DNA of 64,000 nt from Sorghum bicolor (taxonomy: Eukaryota; Streptophyta; Magnoliopsida; Poales; Poaceae), in assembly GCF_000003195.3 (NCBI RefSeq), contig NC_012876.2, forward strand, positions 1,871,935 through 1,935,934, given 5' to 3'. The position numbers were made by a program, and so were the translations under genes. The notes beneath the pieces are model-generated. The model saw only the letters and a list, made by a program, of their open reading frames with translations, had not been told where the DNA came from and made no database searches. Below are positions 1 through 10,194 of this stretch, piece by piece. The first letter of the stretch is position 1; each line of letters opens with the position of its first letter.

Positions 1-170
1 AAAATCAGACGTAGGACGTAGGTATTACGCCCTCACGGTGGCCGAACCTGGATAAAATCCTTGTTTGTGTCTTGTGTCACCATCTAGTTCGTAGCTTACG
101 TACCTGTCTATCAACAATCTACTACCTTGGACATACCCCTAGGTACACTGCCGACCGACTTTCGTCGATA
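1..170 (+). repeat. 3' end of a truncated LTR
   Basis: The stretch aligns base for base, with scattered changes and small indels, to the last ~165 bp of the two LTRs at 5217-5624 and 7476-7883, and stops at the same terminal bases (CGTCGATA here, CGTCGACA there). The rest of the element lies outside the window, so I cannot tell a solo LTR from one end of a full element. It is clearly older than the copy at 5.2-7.9 kb. Confidence 0.8.
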
Positions 171-1166
171 GCTCGGCACACAACAAAAGGAAATACAGTT
201 ATATCTTAAGAGAACCCTGAAGGCTTCTTTGATTGGGACTCACCTAAAGTTGCGAAGACACGATATATGAGCGGGGAAAAGAATAGGAGAGGGAGATGAC
301 AATAACTTTAAGGAACCATTCAACAATATTGTACGGAGTTCGTGCCTTAGGATACAATGGTGTACATATGAAAACGTGTTAAGCTCAAACATATGAAGAC
401 ATGACTTACAATGGGGAATAAATAAAAGATACAAGAAAATTTTATTTGTAAATAAAAATCTATAAATGTATAATAAGAAAAGTCAAGGTACCATTGTGCT
501 ATTTAAATGTTTAGTTCGTACGAAAAAGAATTGCATAGTTCAGTTCACCAATTGTTAGGGAGAAGCTACCTGCCTCTGCAATAGTATGATTCCAAAGCCG
601 TTGAGCAGTTTAACACTTCACGTTTTAATTATAATTAGCAGCTGGTACCGGCACTTAATTATCTATTTATATAATAACCTACTGATTGAAAGAAAAATGG
701 TGAACATAAAGAATTATCGAGTAGTAACCAGAGTACTAGTCAAACACAATTTTATATGTACTTGCGTGCATGAAATGTTTTGGGTCGTCTTCCTTTTCAT
801 GCTGCAGAATTAATTATTCTCATTGAATATACATAGTGTATGATAGCATATATATGCTGGAGTATATATACTGAACCAAACAATGGGACGAAGATACCCA
901 ATAAGGGGAATGTTTCAAGATCAAAGACATAATAAAATGACGAACTGTACGTAACGACCTTCGGTGCATCTTTGTTTGTCTACAATAATAGAGTTGAGAA
1001 AATTTGAGCGAGATGCGAGTGAGGTTGTTGCAAGTTGTACATGCAGTACACCAGCTAGCTACTATGAGCACGGAAATATAATTGCTTTCTACAAGTAGTA
1101 GTAGTGCTGCTCAGACAACAGACATGCAGATATATCGATCATTAATTAATGAGTCCATCTACCAAT
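171..1166. other. Upstream flank of expansin A, no gene seen
   Basis: I see no credible gene. From about 495 onward the sequence is homologous to the region upstream of expansin B (about 12.4-13.5 kb); for example GGTACCGGCACTT and TTGCGTGCATGAAATG occur in both. It is therefore the duplicated distal promoter. 171-494 is AT-rich and unassigned. Confidence 0.6.
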
Positions 1167-1512
1167 CAACCGAGTGTTTGAACACTCAATTTTTTTCCTT
1201 TACTGTTGTTCTTCTTTCTTTGCCCCCATCTTCTTCCCCTCCCTGCCTCCTTCTTCCGCGGCGCTCTAGAGTCTAGCCATGGGCGTCTTCACCCTGACTT
1301 GGGCCCGGCTGCCTCCATCCTGACCTAACCCGGCTGCCTTCGCCGTCGCCAGGATGTGAATGCCGGCTTCTCGCCGTCTCCATCGCTTGACCGGCTTGCC
1401 TCCTCTGATTATTTCTCCTTGTAAGACCGTTAAATTTGGAGAAGAAAAGAGGGAGGAGGCCGGAGAGAGGGCGCGCAGGCGAGGAAAAATCGAGCATTTC
1501 AATACTTGGTTG
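1167..1512. mobile_element. GC-rich insert with imperfect terminal repeats in the expansin A promoter
   Basis: This 346-bp stretch is missing from the matching promoter of copy B. Its ends are imperfect inverted repeats of about 30 bp (left begins CAACCGAGTGTTTGAACACT; the reverse complement of the right end begins CAACCAAGTATTGAAATGCT). The interior is much more GC- and pyrimidine-rich than its AT-rich neighbours and looks like captured exon or leader sequence. I found no clear target duplication, so the class is undecided. Confidence 0.4.
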
Positions 1513-1756
1513 TTAGATAGCATTAGTCTTAATTAAATAAAACAACCCTCAAGTCAATCTCTGGTCGTTGGAGCGCGCCATACATATTGTGCATGCATGC
1601 GATCGTCGTTGGAACAGTGTTTGTCCGTTTCAAATATGTGATGATGGGATAACCGTGCATGCAGCAATGCATTTCTATTGGAATAATCTTTCTAATATCA
1701 GATTCTTTGCCGGCCTATACGTACATCTCCTCCAGCTGGACCCTAACCCTAGAAGC

Positions 1757-1763
1757 TATATAA
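1757..1763 (+). promoter_or_regulatory. TATA box of expansin A
   Basis: TATATAA lies 125 bp before the start codon. The same box in the same context (CTATATAAGC, then a CCACCATTGCTG-like leader) sits 134 bp before the start codon of copy B. Conservation between the duplicates supports it as the core promoter. Confidence 0.65.
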
Positions 1764-1887
1764 GCGCCACCATTGCTGCGGACATTCCTCACCTCCAAGC
1801 TCCAGACCTGTCTACTGTCTCTACTCTCTAGCTAGCTAGTAGCAGCTGCCGCAGGGATCGATCGATCGCCAGCCGTTTCCGAGCAAG

Positions 1888-2956
1888 ATGGGGAAACGTT
1901 TCCTCCACCAGCTGGTACTCGCCGTCGCCGTTGCGCTCTTCGTCTCTCCGGTGAGATCGGGCGACTGGCTTCCGGCCACCGCCACGTTCTACGGCGGTGC
2001 TGACGGCTCCGACACAATGGGTAATAACCTAGCTATACTATACCTTTGTCTTTGTGTTGTTCAGGGTACGCATGCATGCATTGCCACACATACTGATCTG
2101 ATCGATGAGCACGCATCATGGTTTTAAATCTCCCGCTATAGCTGCCGCTATAGCCTTTTGAAGTAGGGTACCGCTATTTGTATTCATGTACAATTTAGCC
2201 GTTATATCTCGCTATAGCCCGATTTAGCTCCGCTATTAGCTGTTTTAGACATAAACCGCTAAACACCTTAGCCCGCTATTTAAAACCTTGGCACGCATAC
2301 ATGCAGGTGGCGCGTGTGGGTACAGCGACCTGTACGAGCAGGGCTACGGCATCAACAACGCCGCGCTGAGCACGGCGCTCTTCAACGACGGCGCGTCGTG
2401 CGGGCAGTGCTACGTCATCATCTGCGACAGCAGCAAGACCCAGTGGTGCAAGCCCGGCAACAACTGGGTCGTCGTCTCCGCCACCAACTTCTGCCCGCCC
2501 AACTGGGACCTCCCCGCCGTCGGAGACCTCCCCGCCGGCGGCTGGTGCGCCCCGCCACGGCCCCACTTCGACATGTCCCAGCCCGCCTGGGAGAACATCG
2601 GCATCTACAGCGCCGGCGTCATCAACGTCCTCTACCAGCGAGTGAAGTGCTGGAAGAGCGGCGGCGTGCGCTTCACCATGGCCGGCTTCAACGGCTTCTA
2701 CATGGTGCTCGTCACCAACGTCGCCGGCAGCGGCTCCATCCAGAGCATGGCGGTGAAGGGCAACAACACGGATTGGATCCCCATGTACAGGAACTGGGGC
2801 GCCAACTGGCACTGCCTCTCCGGCGGGCTCGTCGGACAGGGCCTCAGCTTCGCGCTCGTCTCCACCGGCGGCCAGAACCTCGTCTTCAAGGACGTCGTGC
2901 CGGCGTGGTGGCAGTTCGGACAAACTTACACCACCTACCAGAATTTCGACTACTAA
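1888..2956 (+). CDS. Alpha-expansin, copy A (two exons)
   Basis: Exons are 1888-2020 and 2307-2956, joined in phase 1 across a GT-AG intron, giving 260 aa. Residues 1-24 form a signal peptide, so the product is secreted to the cell wall, where expansins loosen cellulose-hemicellulose contacts without hydrolysis. The mature part starts at the TATFYGG block (31-37). The GH45-like domain follows, with GACGY (46-50), the ASCGQCY cysteine cluster (74-80) and the HFD motif (131-133). The C-terminal CBM63-like domain (about 165-255) has aromatic residues around DWIPMYRNW (200-208). Length and layout are normal for EXPA. The ATG is the only in-frame start that includes the signal peptide. It forms a tandem pair with copy B 12.1 kb away; mature proteins differ at only three residues (M169I, V180I, N198S). 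A hAT transposon begins 198 bp after the stop. The exact EXPA number cannot be assigned without a tree. Confidence 0.95.
2117..2290. mobile_element. 174-bp hAT-type MITE in the intron of expansin A
   Basis: The element has 13-bp terminal inverted repeats (CATGGTTTTAAAT; the other end reads CAAGGTTTTAAAT) and is flanked by a perfect 8-bp duplication GCACGCAT (2109-2116 and 2291-2298). The intron of copy B carries that site once, uninterrupted (GAGCACGCATACACATGCAG). This is direct evidence of an insertion after the gene duplication. The interior contains repeats of GCTATAGC. Confidence 0.9.
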
Positions 2957-3965
2957 TAAGCGTGTGCACAAGTTATTAATTTATTGGGTCGATCCTCCAA
3001 TACCAGAGAATTCAGCGTGTGCTGATTAAGTGATTATATATTGCTTCATATCATTTATAGTTTGGGAAATCTCTTTATATTATTTTATATAACCGCCAAC
3101 GAATCATTGTAAGTAAAGTACTAAGTTGAGGGCATTCTCCACTCACTTCTTTCTAAAGTTTTCCAAACGGGCCGCGTGAAACAACGGACTCGCCCGAGCC
3201 CGAAGTTGAAAAGCACGGCCCTAACCCGGCCCTAGCCTGCCCCAGCCATGCCCATGCGTGGCTCGGCCCATTGTCGTGCCCGTGCTTGGGCTAAGGAGGC
3301 GGCCCGGGCACGACCCGTTTTGGATTGGGAAGGAGGGGAGAGAGCCATTGGATTGGGGAGGAGGGGGTATATAAGGGTTCCGTCGCGGCCTCCTCCACTC
3401 TCCGAACCCTAATCCAGGTCCAGGCCTCCACTCGACCTATCGTCTCCCTCGCGCAGTTGCGCCGCTCCTCGCTTGCTCGTCTGCTCTCGCTAGCTCACCG
3501 TCGCTCCTCGCTCTCGCCCGCTCGCCTGCAATCGACTCGTTCCCCCTGCTCCGCCGTGTCCATGGTGTTCTTCTGCGGGTAATGGGTCATCAGATCCGGT
3601 GGGTTCTGCACTCAATCTCCTTGGTTTCCCCTCTTCCCTCTCTGCCCTCAATCTCCCTCTTCTCTCTGTTAGATGTGGTGGTTCCCGCCCTCAATCTCTA
3701 TATGTTCCCTTGTTCTTCATTCCTGAGAGTTAATTGAGAATCATTCTTGGCATCCTCGACTGCTCTCTGTCTTCTGTCCGCCATTCTCATCATCGGCCAC
3801 CGCCACCTCTGGGGCTCCGGTCTCCGTTGAGGTACCAGGGGCATGCATCTCGTCGTCATTTCCGACGCTCCGGCTCTAGAGGTAAGTGCAAACCCTAACC
3901 CTAATCCCCTCCATCTTCTATCCGTCGTTCTCATCGATGCCTAATCCCTAACCCTAATCAACTTC

Positions 3966-5199
3966 TTGAATGATGCAGCCGTCGAGGAACCAGAGACGAC
4001 TAGGGCTAGTATGGCCCCTGGCGCACGCGTCCACGATGAAGGGGAGTTTGATCATTCCCAGAACGATAAGCTGCGGACGTGTGGGTTTACCAGGGGTGAT
4101 GAGGAGGAAAATGTCCATGAGGACTGCACCGAGCTATTTGGTCAGTCTGCTGCTGATGCCCATCCGTGTGACCAAGAGGTCCTCCTAGTGGAGGTGGATA
4201 TGCGACCATTCCTGATAGCGACGGTGCCGAGGGTGACAGTGAGGTAGCAGGCTCCAATCGGCCTTCTATCTCTGCTGTCTGGGATGATTTTGACAAGCTT
4301 TTCAAGAAGGTGCCAGGTAAGAAAAATCTTGTCAGGTATGCTGCTATTTGCAAACACGGCAAGAGGCAATACTCTACTTATTCTACTAATGGAACTGGGC
4401 ATCTTACTCAACATCTTAAGATTTGTGTTCAGCGTCGTGAGAAATGTCGCATGTCTCAAACTCATATTGGTTTTAATCTTGATGGAACTGTTAGAAGCTG
4501 GAGTTCCAATTCTAATCTTGCTCGTGTTGAGCTTGTTCGTACGCTTGCTAGGCTAGATTTGTCCTTAATGGTTGGTGAAATAGAAGCATTTAAAGAGTAC
4601 ATTAAGAAGGCTCATAATCCTGCTTTTAATCCTGTGTCTAAGCAAACAACTGGTAGAGATCTGTTTAAGTACTTTAATGCGCAATGTGAAAAGTTGATTG
4701 CTTGTTTGCAAGATAATATTGTGTCATCTATTCCTGTTACCTCTGACATTTGGTCTGGAAAGGGCAAAGAAGATTATCTTTTTGTTGTGGCTCATTTCAT
4801 TAATGGTGATTGGCAATTAGAGAAAAGAGTACTTGATTTAAGGTTGATTGATGTCTCACATAATGTTGATAACATTGCTAAGCGTGTTAAATCTGTCCTT
4901 GTTGAGTATGGTATACTTAACAAGGTGTTCTCTGTGACTTTATATAATGCATCTGCCAATAAAAATACAATGGATAAACTGAAACCTACACTGAAAGAGT
5001 AATTAGGTGCTAATCTGTTTTTGCATCAAAGATGTGTTTGTCATATTATTAATCTGATTTTTAAGGAAGCATTGGTTAATGTTACTCCTCTCATTGACAA
5101 CTTTAGAACTACAATCTCTTTTTTGAACTCATCTAATCAATTGCTGCATACAAGAGTTATTGCATTGCTTCATCTGTTAGACCTAGAAAGTTCTCATTG
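3966..5199 (+). pseudogene. hAT transposase, N-terminal part (BED finger), decayed
   Basis: The longest open piece (4310-5002, extending upstream in the same frame through WDDFDKLF at about 4281) encodes a BED-type zinc finger followed by the early catalytic region with the typical TSDIWSG box. The finger reads CKHGK where the family has CKHC, so a metal-binding cysteine looks lost; the TGHLTQHLKIC half is present. A stop (TAA, 5000-5002) interrupts the frame, after which the recognisable hAT string HQRCVCHIINLIF continues to about 5199. The upstream reading frame starting near 3966 is shifted relative to the BED frame. The middle of the catalytic domain appears to be missing. No functional transposase is expected. 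Confidence 0.8.
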
Positions 5200-5216
5200 A
5201 CATTTATGATGATGAT

Positions 5217-5624
5217 TGTGGGGGTATAAACCCCTATACCCTCATGGGCCTATATGGGCCGCACCATCAGTGGTGGCTCGGCCCACAAGATGAAGACGTG
5301 CGGCGCACGACTGGTCGGCGTGCACCGCAAGGCTACAAGATTTTGTACCAAATAGGATACTTTGCTTGTAACTCTGTCCCTTCAGGATATATAAGGAGGG
5401 GCAGGGGTCCCCTAGAGGACAGATCATACATCATATTCTCTCAACACAAATCAATACAACCAGACGCAGGACGTAGGTATTACGCCAACTCGGCGGCCGA
5501 ACCTGGATAAAAAGCTTGTCCGTGTCTTGCGTCACCATCGAGTTCGTAGTTTGCGCACCGTCTACCAATAAACTACTACCGTGGGTATACCCCAAGGTAG
5601 ACTGCCGACTAGCTTTCGTCGACA
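5217..5624 (+). repeat. 5' LTR
   Basis: Begins TGTGGGGGTATAAACCCC (itself a short inverted repeat) and ends CGTCGACA. Contains a promoter-like ATATATAAGGAGG at about 5387-5400. Confidence 0.95.
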
Positions 5625-5625
5625 G

Positions 5626-5643
5626 TGGCGCGCCAGGTAGGGG
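5626..5643 (+). other. Likely primer-binding site
   Basis: TGGCGCGCCAGGTAGGGG starts one base after the 5' LTR, where a tRNA-primer site is expected, and begins with the TGG that pairs with a tRNA CCA end. I do not assign the tRNA. Confidence 0.6.
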
Positions 5644-5673
5644 GTGTGCGTACAGCTCTCCTAGACGAACAAG

Positions 5674-5769
5674 ATGGCCATCATCCCAAAGTTCGTGGCC
5701 ATGGCGGGCGGCTTCACGTTCACCGTCAGCTTCAACAGCTTCACCACCACGACCGCGAAGGAGGCGTAG
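5674..5769 (+). pseudogene. Short gag-like start, 31 codons
   Basis: The first ATG after the primer site opens a frame MAIIPKFVAMAGGF... that stops at TAG 5767-5769. Its place is where gag should begin, so it is probably what remains of gag. No homologous protein domain is visible. Confidence 0.4.
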
Positions 5770-6509
5770 ATCCAATCTGTGCCGATCACTTCTTCACCGA
5801 CGTCGGCTGCAGCTCCAACCACGCTGGCTACGACTTCGACCACACCAGCAACGTTTCCGACCACGCCGACAACGCGTCGCACGCTTCCCTGCTACAAAGG
5901 GAGGCAGATCGACAACACCGACCTGCTCGGGCCATCGACCGAATTGTTTGGCCTACTTGCTTTGACCACCAGTCGCAATAATAATCGCCGCGAAGAACGA
6001 CGCTATGACAACAGCGACCACCGTCATGACAAGTCGAAAAGCTCGAGGGCCGGACAATTTTGTCGTCACCGACTAGACTTTCTTTCAAAGATAAGTACAC
6101 TTCTAATATTTTATTTATTTTTAGCATAATATTTTTAATATTATTATCCTTCAAAAACAACTTTTTGTTTAGCCACACTAGTTTTTTCTCCTACACGAGC
6201 TTTCCAGAGCCGGACTGTCTCCGACTCCTCCCTACACGTGCACGAGATCCGCCCTCTGCGTTCCGGGTGGTCGGCAGTAGCTCTCTGGCGAGGCTGGCAA
6301 TCCCACGCGTGTCTAGGTTCCGCACCTCATGCTGATTGTTGGCTAGACCAGAGCTGGTACAAGCTTTAGGATGAATTAACTACTTGTGCTAATTTTATAA
6401 CAAAAAATCTAAAACTTATCTCAGTACTGATTTTTATCTAAAGTTTATATATACATCATGTACTACCTATTATTTATATTTATTTTTCAGGGGTTTGGCC
6501 CAGTCGACA

Positions 6510-7010
6510 AGCTACGCTCGGGGACTCGTCGACTATTCCCTACGCTGTGCCCGGGGACTGCTCCGACCACCGAGCACGTTTACGTTCCCAACCACGCTCG
6601 GAGACTTGTCGACTACTCTCTATGCTATGCTCGAAGACTGTGCCGACCACCGAGCACGTTTACGTTCCCAACCACGCTCGGGGACTTGTCTGTCGGTCCC
6701 TACGCCGTGCTCGAGGACTGTGCCGACCACCGAGCACTATACGCTCGGGGACTGGTCGACCAGCCCACCAATTCAAGAACTTGGGGACTGCACCGACCAC
6801 CGAGCACTATACGCTCGGGGACTGGTCGACCAGCCCACCAATTTGAGAATTCGGGGACTGCACCGACCACCGAGCACTATACGCTCAGGGACTGGTCGAC
6901 CAGCCCACCATGAGAATTCGGGGACTGTACCGACCACCGAGCGTTATATGCTCGGATACTGGTCGATTAGTCTATTCAATTGCAGACGAGCATGATATGC
7001 TCGGGGACTG
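6510..7010 (+). repeat. Tandem array of polypurine-tract-like units inside the LTR element
   Basis: The core CCGACCACCGAGC recurs at 6563, 6643, 6723, 6793, 6863 and 6930 (periods 80, 80, 70, 70, 67). Between the cores sits CTCGGGGACT or a close variant. Exact CTCGGGGACT copies start at 6517, 6677, 6744, 6814, 7000, 7066, 7178 and 7463; the last lies just before the 3' LTR, in the polypurine-tract position. Confidence 0.9.
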
Positions 7011-7475
7011 GTAAATTCAATTTTTTAGACCTTGCTACAAGGCTCATACTTCGCCTTCCAGCAAGCTCGGGGACTACATCGGTACGATGCATCTGGCGAT
7101 GCATCTCAGTTTCAGAATTTCTTTAAGAACTTTTCTTTTGACCCTGGCACCACGTGTCTACGTCACCTACTACCAGGCTCGGGGACTAAGTGGGCACACT
7201 TCACCTTGTGGTGAATATGCTTGCTATTTTGAGGTCTATACTTTTCAGAAAAGTAAAGTGGGCACACTTCACCAGGAAAGAAATCTTTTTTAATTAAGAG
7301 CACCATGCATTCTTCGAACAACCTGCTTCTTCGATGTCAATGTTGATCAACTGTCTTTTGAGTTTGTTGCAACTGTTTGGGCGACTTTCCTGCTTATTGA
7401 AGACGTCAAGCCTCACTAATCGAAGAAGCTCAAGACGGCGTGTTACATCATAATACATGGTGCTCGGGGACTAGC

Positions 7476-7883
7476 TGTGGGGGTATAAACCCCTATACCC
7501 TCATGGGCCTATATGGGCCGCACCATCAGTGGTGGCTCGGCCCACAAGATGAAGACGTGCGGCGCACGACTGGTCGGCGTGCACCGCAAGGCTACAAGAT
7601 TTTGTACCAAATAGGATACTTTGCTTGTAACTCTGTCCCTTCAGGATATATAAGGAGGGGCAGGGGTCCCCTAGAGGACAGATCATACATCATATTCTCT
7701 CAACACAAATCAATACAACCAGACGCAGGACGTAGGTATTACGCCAACTCGGCGGCCGAACCTGGATAAAAAGCTTGTCCGTGTCTTGCGTCACCATCGA
7801 GTTCGTAGTTTGCGCACCGTCTACCGATAAACTACTACCGTGGGTATACCCCAAGGTAGACTGCCGACTAGCTTTCGTCGACA
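7476..7883 (+). repeat. 3' LTR
   Basis: Same 408 bp as the 5' LTR except G for A at 7826. Preceded by GCTCGGGGACTAGC, the likely plus-strand priming tract. Confidence 0.95.
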
Positions 7884-8245
7884 ATGATGACCTTGACATT
7901 GGGGCTGGCTGTGCTTCTATCCCTCCTAATCTTGATCAGTCAAGGGGTGTGTCTGCCACTTCTTTGCTACAGGCAGCTTCTCCTCCTAACTCTAGTGAGC
8001 TTACCACCTACCTAGACTCAGACATAGTGAGCCAGTTAGATGATGATTTTGACCTCATACAATGGTGGTATGAGCACAAGCTTACTTATTATGTGCTTTC
8101 GATTCTTGCAAAAGATATCTTTACTGTGCCTGTGTCAACCATCTCTTAGGAATCTACCGTTAGCACTACTGGCAGGATCATCGAGGAACGTCACCGGAGG
8201 CTGAACCCTGAGACTGTGGAGGCACTTACATGCATCAAAGACTGA
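7884..8245 (+). pseudogene. hAT transposase, C-terminal dimerisation region, decayed
   Basis: This is the continuation of the transposase after the nested element. The frame from 7896 to 8147 encodes the hAT dimerisation signature: an ELTTYLDSD start, FDLIQWWYEHK in the middle and LSILAKDIFTVPVS at the end. A TAG at 8147-8149 stands where the family has serine; the same frame then continues with TTGRIIEERHRRLNPETVEA and ends at TGA (8243-8245). Together with 3966-5199 it shows that one transposase gene was already damaged before or after the retrotransposon entered it. Confidence 0.82.
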
Positions 8246-8836
8246 GAGAATGCTGAATCAAGACTATAACATATGGTGGAAGATAAGGAGCTGGAAGAGA
8301 AATTTGAAGCACTTTATCTTGATGTTGATTAAATTCCCCATTTATATAATGGTTTTGTAATAGTTGTTAAGACTTAGAAATGTTGGATGATGGATGTAAT
8401 GAACCTATGAACAATATTTGGAGCTGGTTATACTCTTTTCTTGTTTAGGGTTTCTCACAAGGGTGAGTTTTACCTAAACAGGTTTTTAATGAGGCAGCTA
8501 TTGCACAACTCCTTTTGAATTAGTTTTAGTTTCACAACTTGTTTGTGTTCTTTGCTTGCTGTTTTTCCTTGAATTTTGTAATGATTTTGATGACTTATAA
8601 GTTATCTATGTGAAATTCTAAGTTGAATGAGTGTTTTTGAGAATTCAGTGCCAGGGCCGACACGGCACGCCAAGCACAACTCAGACTCGTTAGAGCCGTG
8701 CATGAGCTAGCTTTGTGGTACGGTGGCACAGCACAACATGCTTCATATACCGTGTCTGCCGGACCGTGCCAAGGCGTGCCGTGCCTGGCCAGGCTAGGGC
8801 CGTGTAGTGAATAGCCGGCGCGTTTAGAAAACTTTA

Positions 8837-9423
8837 CTTCTTTTTAGCTGTCCTGGTTGTTCCAAATCGCTTACCACCAGCTTGCTAGTTTATAATCAGC
8901 TACGAGGGCTCTTGTGGTCACGTCATGTTATTATTTTACTCTTAATGAAAACATAAAGGCATGGTCACGAAAAAAATATTTGGTTATTACTTATTAGTAT
9001 TGTGCTTTTCACTGATTTGATTTGTGGATTTAAAAGTGACACCCATGAATTATTCTTTGCTTCAACGTGAAAGTTGTCTGGGGTAATGCAACCCATGAAA
9101 GCTGCATCTAGAGTGATGATGATTAAAAATTGTGTTTATTCTCGTGTGATCATTTTTTGGTTGAAAACATAAAACTTGAATCAGAAGTCAACTGTTTGCT
9201 TCTTTTAGATCGCCAAAATGTCGAGGATGTTCAAGAGCTGAAGTCAAATAATGCATTCCGCCTATGGTTCTTTGCCAATGATAATGCTACCCATTTTGCT
9301 AAATTCTTTCATCACTTTGTTATACAGTCACACCCCTCTATTTTGCTCTAACACCACTGGGCAGTGATGTTTATTATTCTGCTGTAGGGTCAAGCATGAC
9401 CTGGCATCGGCATTGTTGGCATA
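8837..9423. other. Resumed 3' flank of expansin A
   Basis: No gene. 8985-9120 matches 15850-15990 downstream of expansin B (shared TGATTTGATTTGTGGATTT and GAATTATTCTTTGCTTCAAC), marking the end of the duplicated block that the hAT interrupted. Confidence 0.7.
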
Positions 9424-9920
9424 TATAGATGGCCATCGGACCGTGCCAGCCTGTCACGGCATTGTGCCTCCACGGGCCGTAGTGCCTATCGGGCCGTGCC
9501 TCGCCGTGCTTCATGCCTAGCCATCGGCCCAAGGCACGGCTCATGGGCCGTCGGGCTAGCCTGAAAGCATGTCGTGCCACCATGCTAAGCTTGTGCAGGA
9601 TGGCTGGATGGGCCAACAACAGGCTAGCAGGCCTTTTTTTTGAAAAATAGTAGGTTGCATTTCTTATCGGGACACTCAGAAGCAAGTCTATATTTTTTTA
9701 GAATTAGCAGGCTATATTTCTTACTAGGCCATTAACTACCGGGCCATCGGGCCGTGCCTGAGCCGTGCCATGGGCCACAGTGGCGGCCCAGTCACGGCCT
9801 GGTGCCTTGAGCTGTGCCGGCCCGAGCCCGGTAGCCGCCGGGCCGTGCCATGCCTGTGCCGGGCAAAAATGCTGGGCCATGGGCTGGGCTGACGAGCCAC
9901 GGACTGCATGGCCAACTATA
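9424..9920. mobile_element. Non-autonomous hAT-like element, 497 bp
   Basis: Ends are TATAGATGGCCATCGG and, complemented, TATAGTTGGCCATGCAG. They are flanked by an 8-bp duplication with one mismatch (TTGGCATA 9416-9423, TTGACATA 9921-9928). The interior is dense in GGCCGTGCC/GGCACGG motifs and has no transposase. Same family as 14158-14957 and 22565-23014. Confidence 0.78.
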
Positions 9921-9945
9921 TTGACATATCACTATGGGGATGTGG

Positions 9946-10152
9946 CCTAACCCTGCAAATGATATCCTTGTATCACTGCTGACTGATGACTTAACCCGCT
10001 AGTGATAGGCGGCTTCACTGCTAGATCACTTATTGGATCCCAACATTTGGCCGAGAATCCTAGGTTTATGACACAGTAATAAGAAGACCTATCACTGTCG
10101 GTCACACACATCTGGTAGTGGTAGTCCAACATGAACTGCGTATTTTGTAGTG
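9946..10152 (-). mobile_element. Possible CACTA-type element end
   Basis: Read on the minus strand, 10152 begins CACTACAAAATA, followed by repeated motifs around ACTGTCGGTC and TATCACT, as in grass CACTA subterminal regions. The opposite end was not found, so it would be a fragment. Confidence 0.35.
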
Positions 10153-10194
10153 GTGTCAAAGAAATATTTTCTTTTGTGTGAAAGAAACAAACAG

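Larger units (their letters stand above)
5217..7883 (+). mobile_element. Young non-autonomous LTR retrotransposon
   Basis: The element is 2,667 bp long, with two 408-bp LTRs (TG...CA ends) and a perfect 5-bp duplication ATGAT (5212-5216 and 7884-7888). The LTRs differ at a single base (A at 5567, G at 7826). At the commonly used grass rate of 1.3e-8 per site per year, one change in 408 bp implies an insertion of the order of 0.1 million years ago (inference). The 1.85-kb interior lacks protease, reverse transcriptase, RNase H and integrase, so it must move with enzymes supplied in trans. Its primer-site context and gag-like start resemble Gypsy-type grass elements, but the superfamily is not proven. 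Confidence 0.95.
3154..8836 (+). mobile_element. Degenerate hAT transposon split by an LTR retrotransposon
   Basis: Terminal inverted repeats of about 20 bp (TAAAGTTTTCCAAACGGGCC at 3154-3173; the complement of 8817-8836 reads TAAAGTTTTCTAAACGCGCC) fit the hAT terminal consensus YARNG. They are flanked by an 8-bp duplication with one mismatch (CTTCTTTC 3146-3153, CTTCTTTT 8837-8844). Subterminal regions are rich in GGCACGG/CCGTGCC motifs. Coding remnants of a BED-finger hAT transposase lie inside on both sides of the nested element (5217-7883). Without the nested element it is about 3.0 kb. Sequence matching the flank of expansin B resumes right after it (8985-9120 matches 15850-15990), so it inserted after the duplication. 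Confidence 0.88.

Noticed and set aside
2276..2971. Long minus-strand open frame across expansin A exon 2
   Set aside because: It is the complement of a GC-rich coding exon whose third positions are G/C, which removes stops on the other strand. It has no domain, and the sister gene shows the same shadow at 14642-15652.
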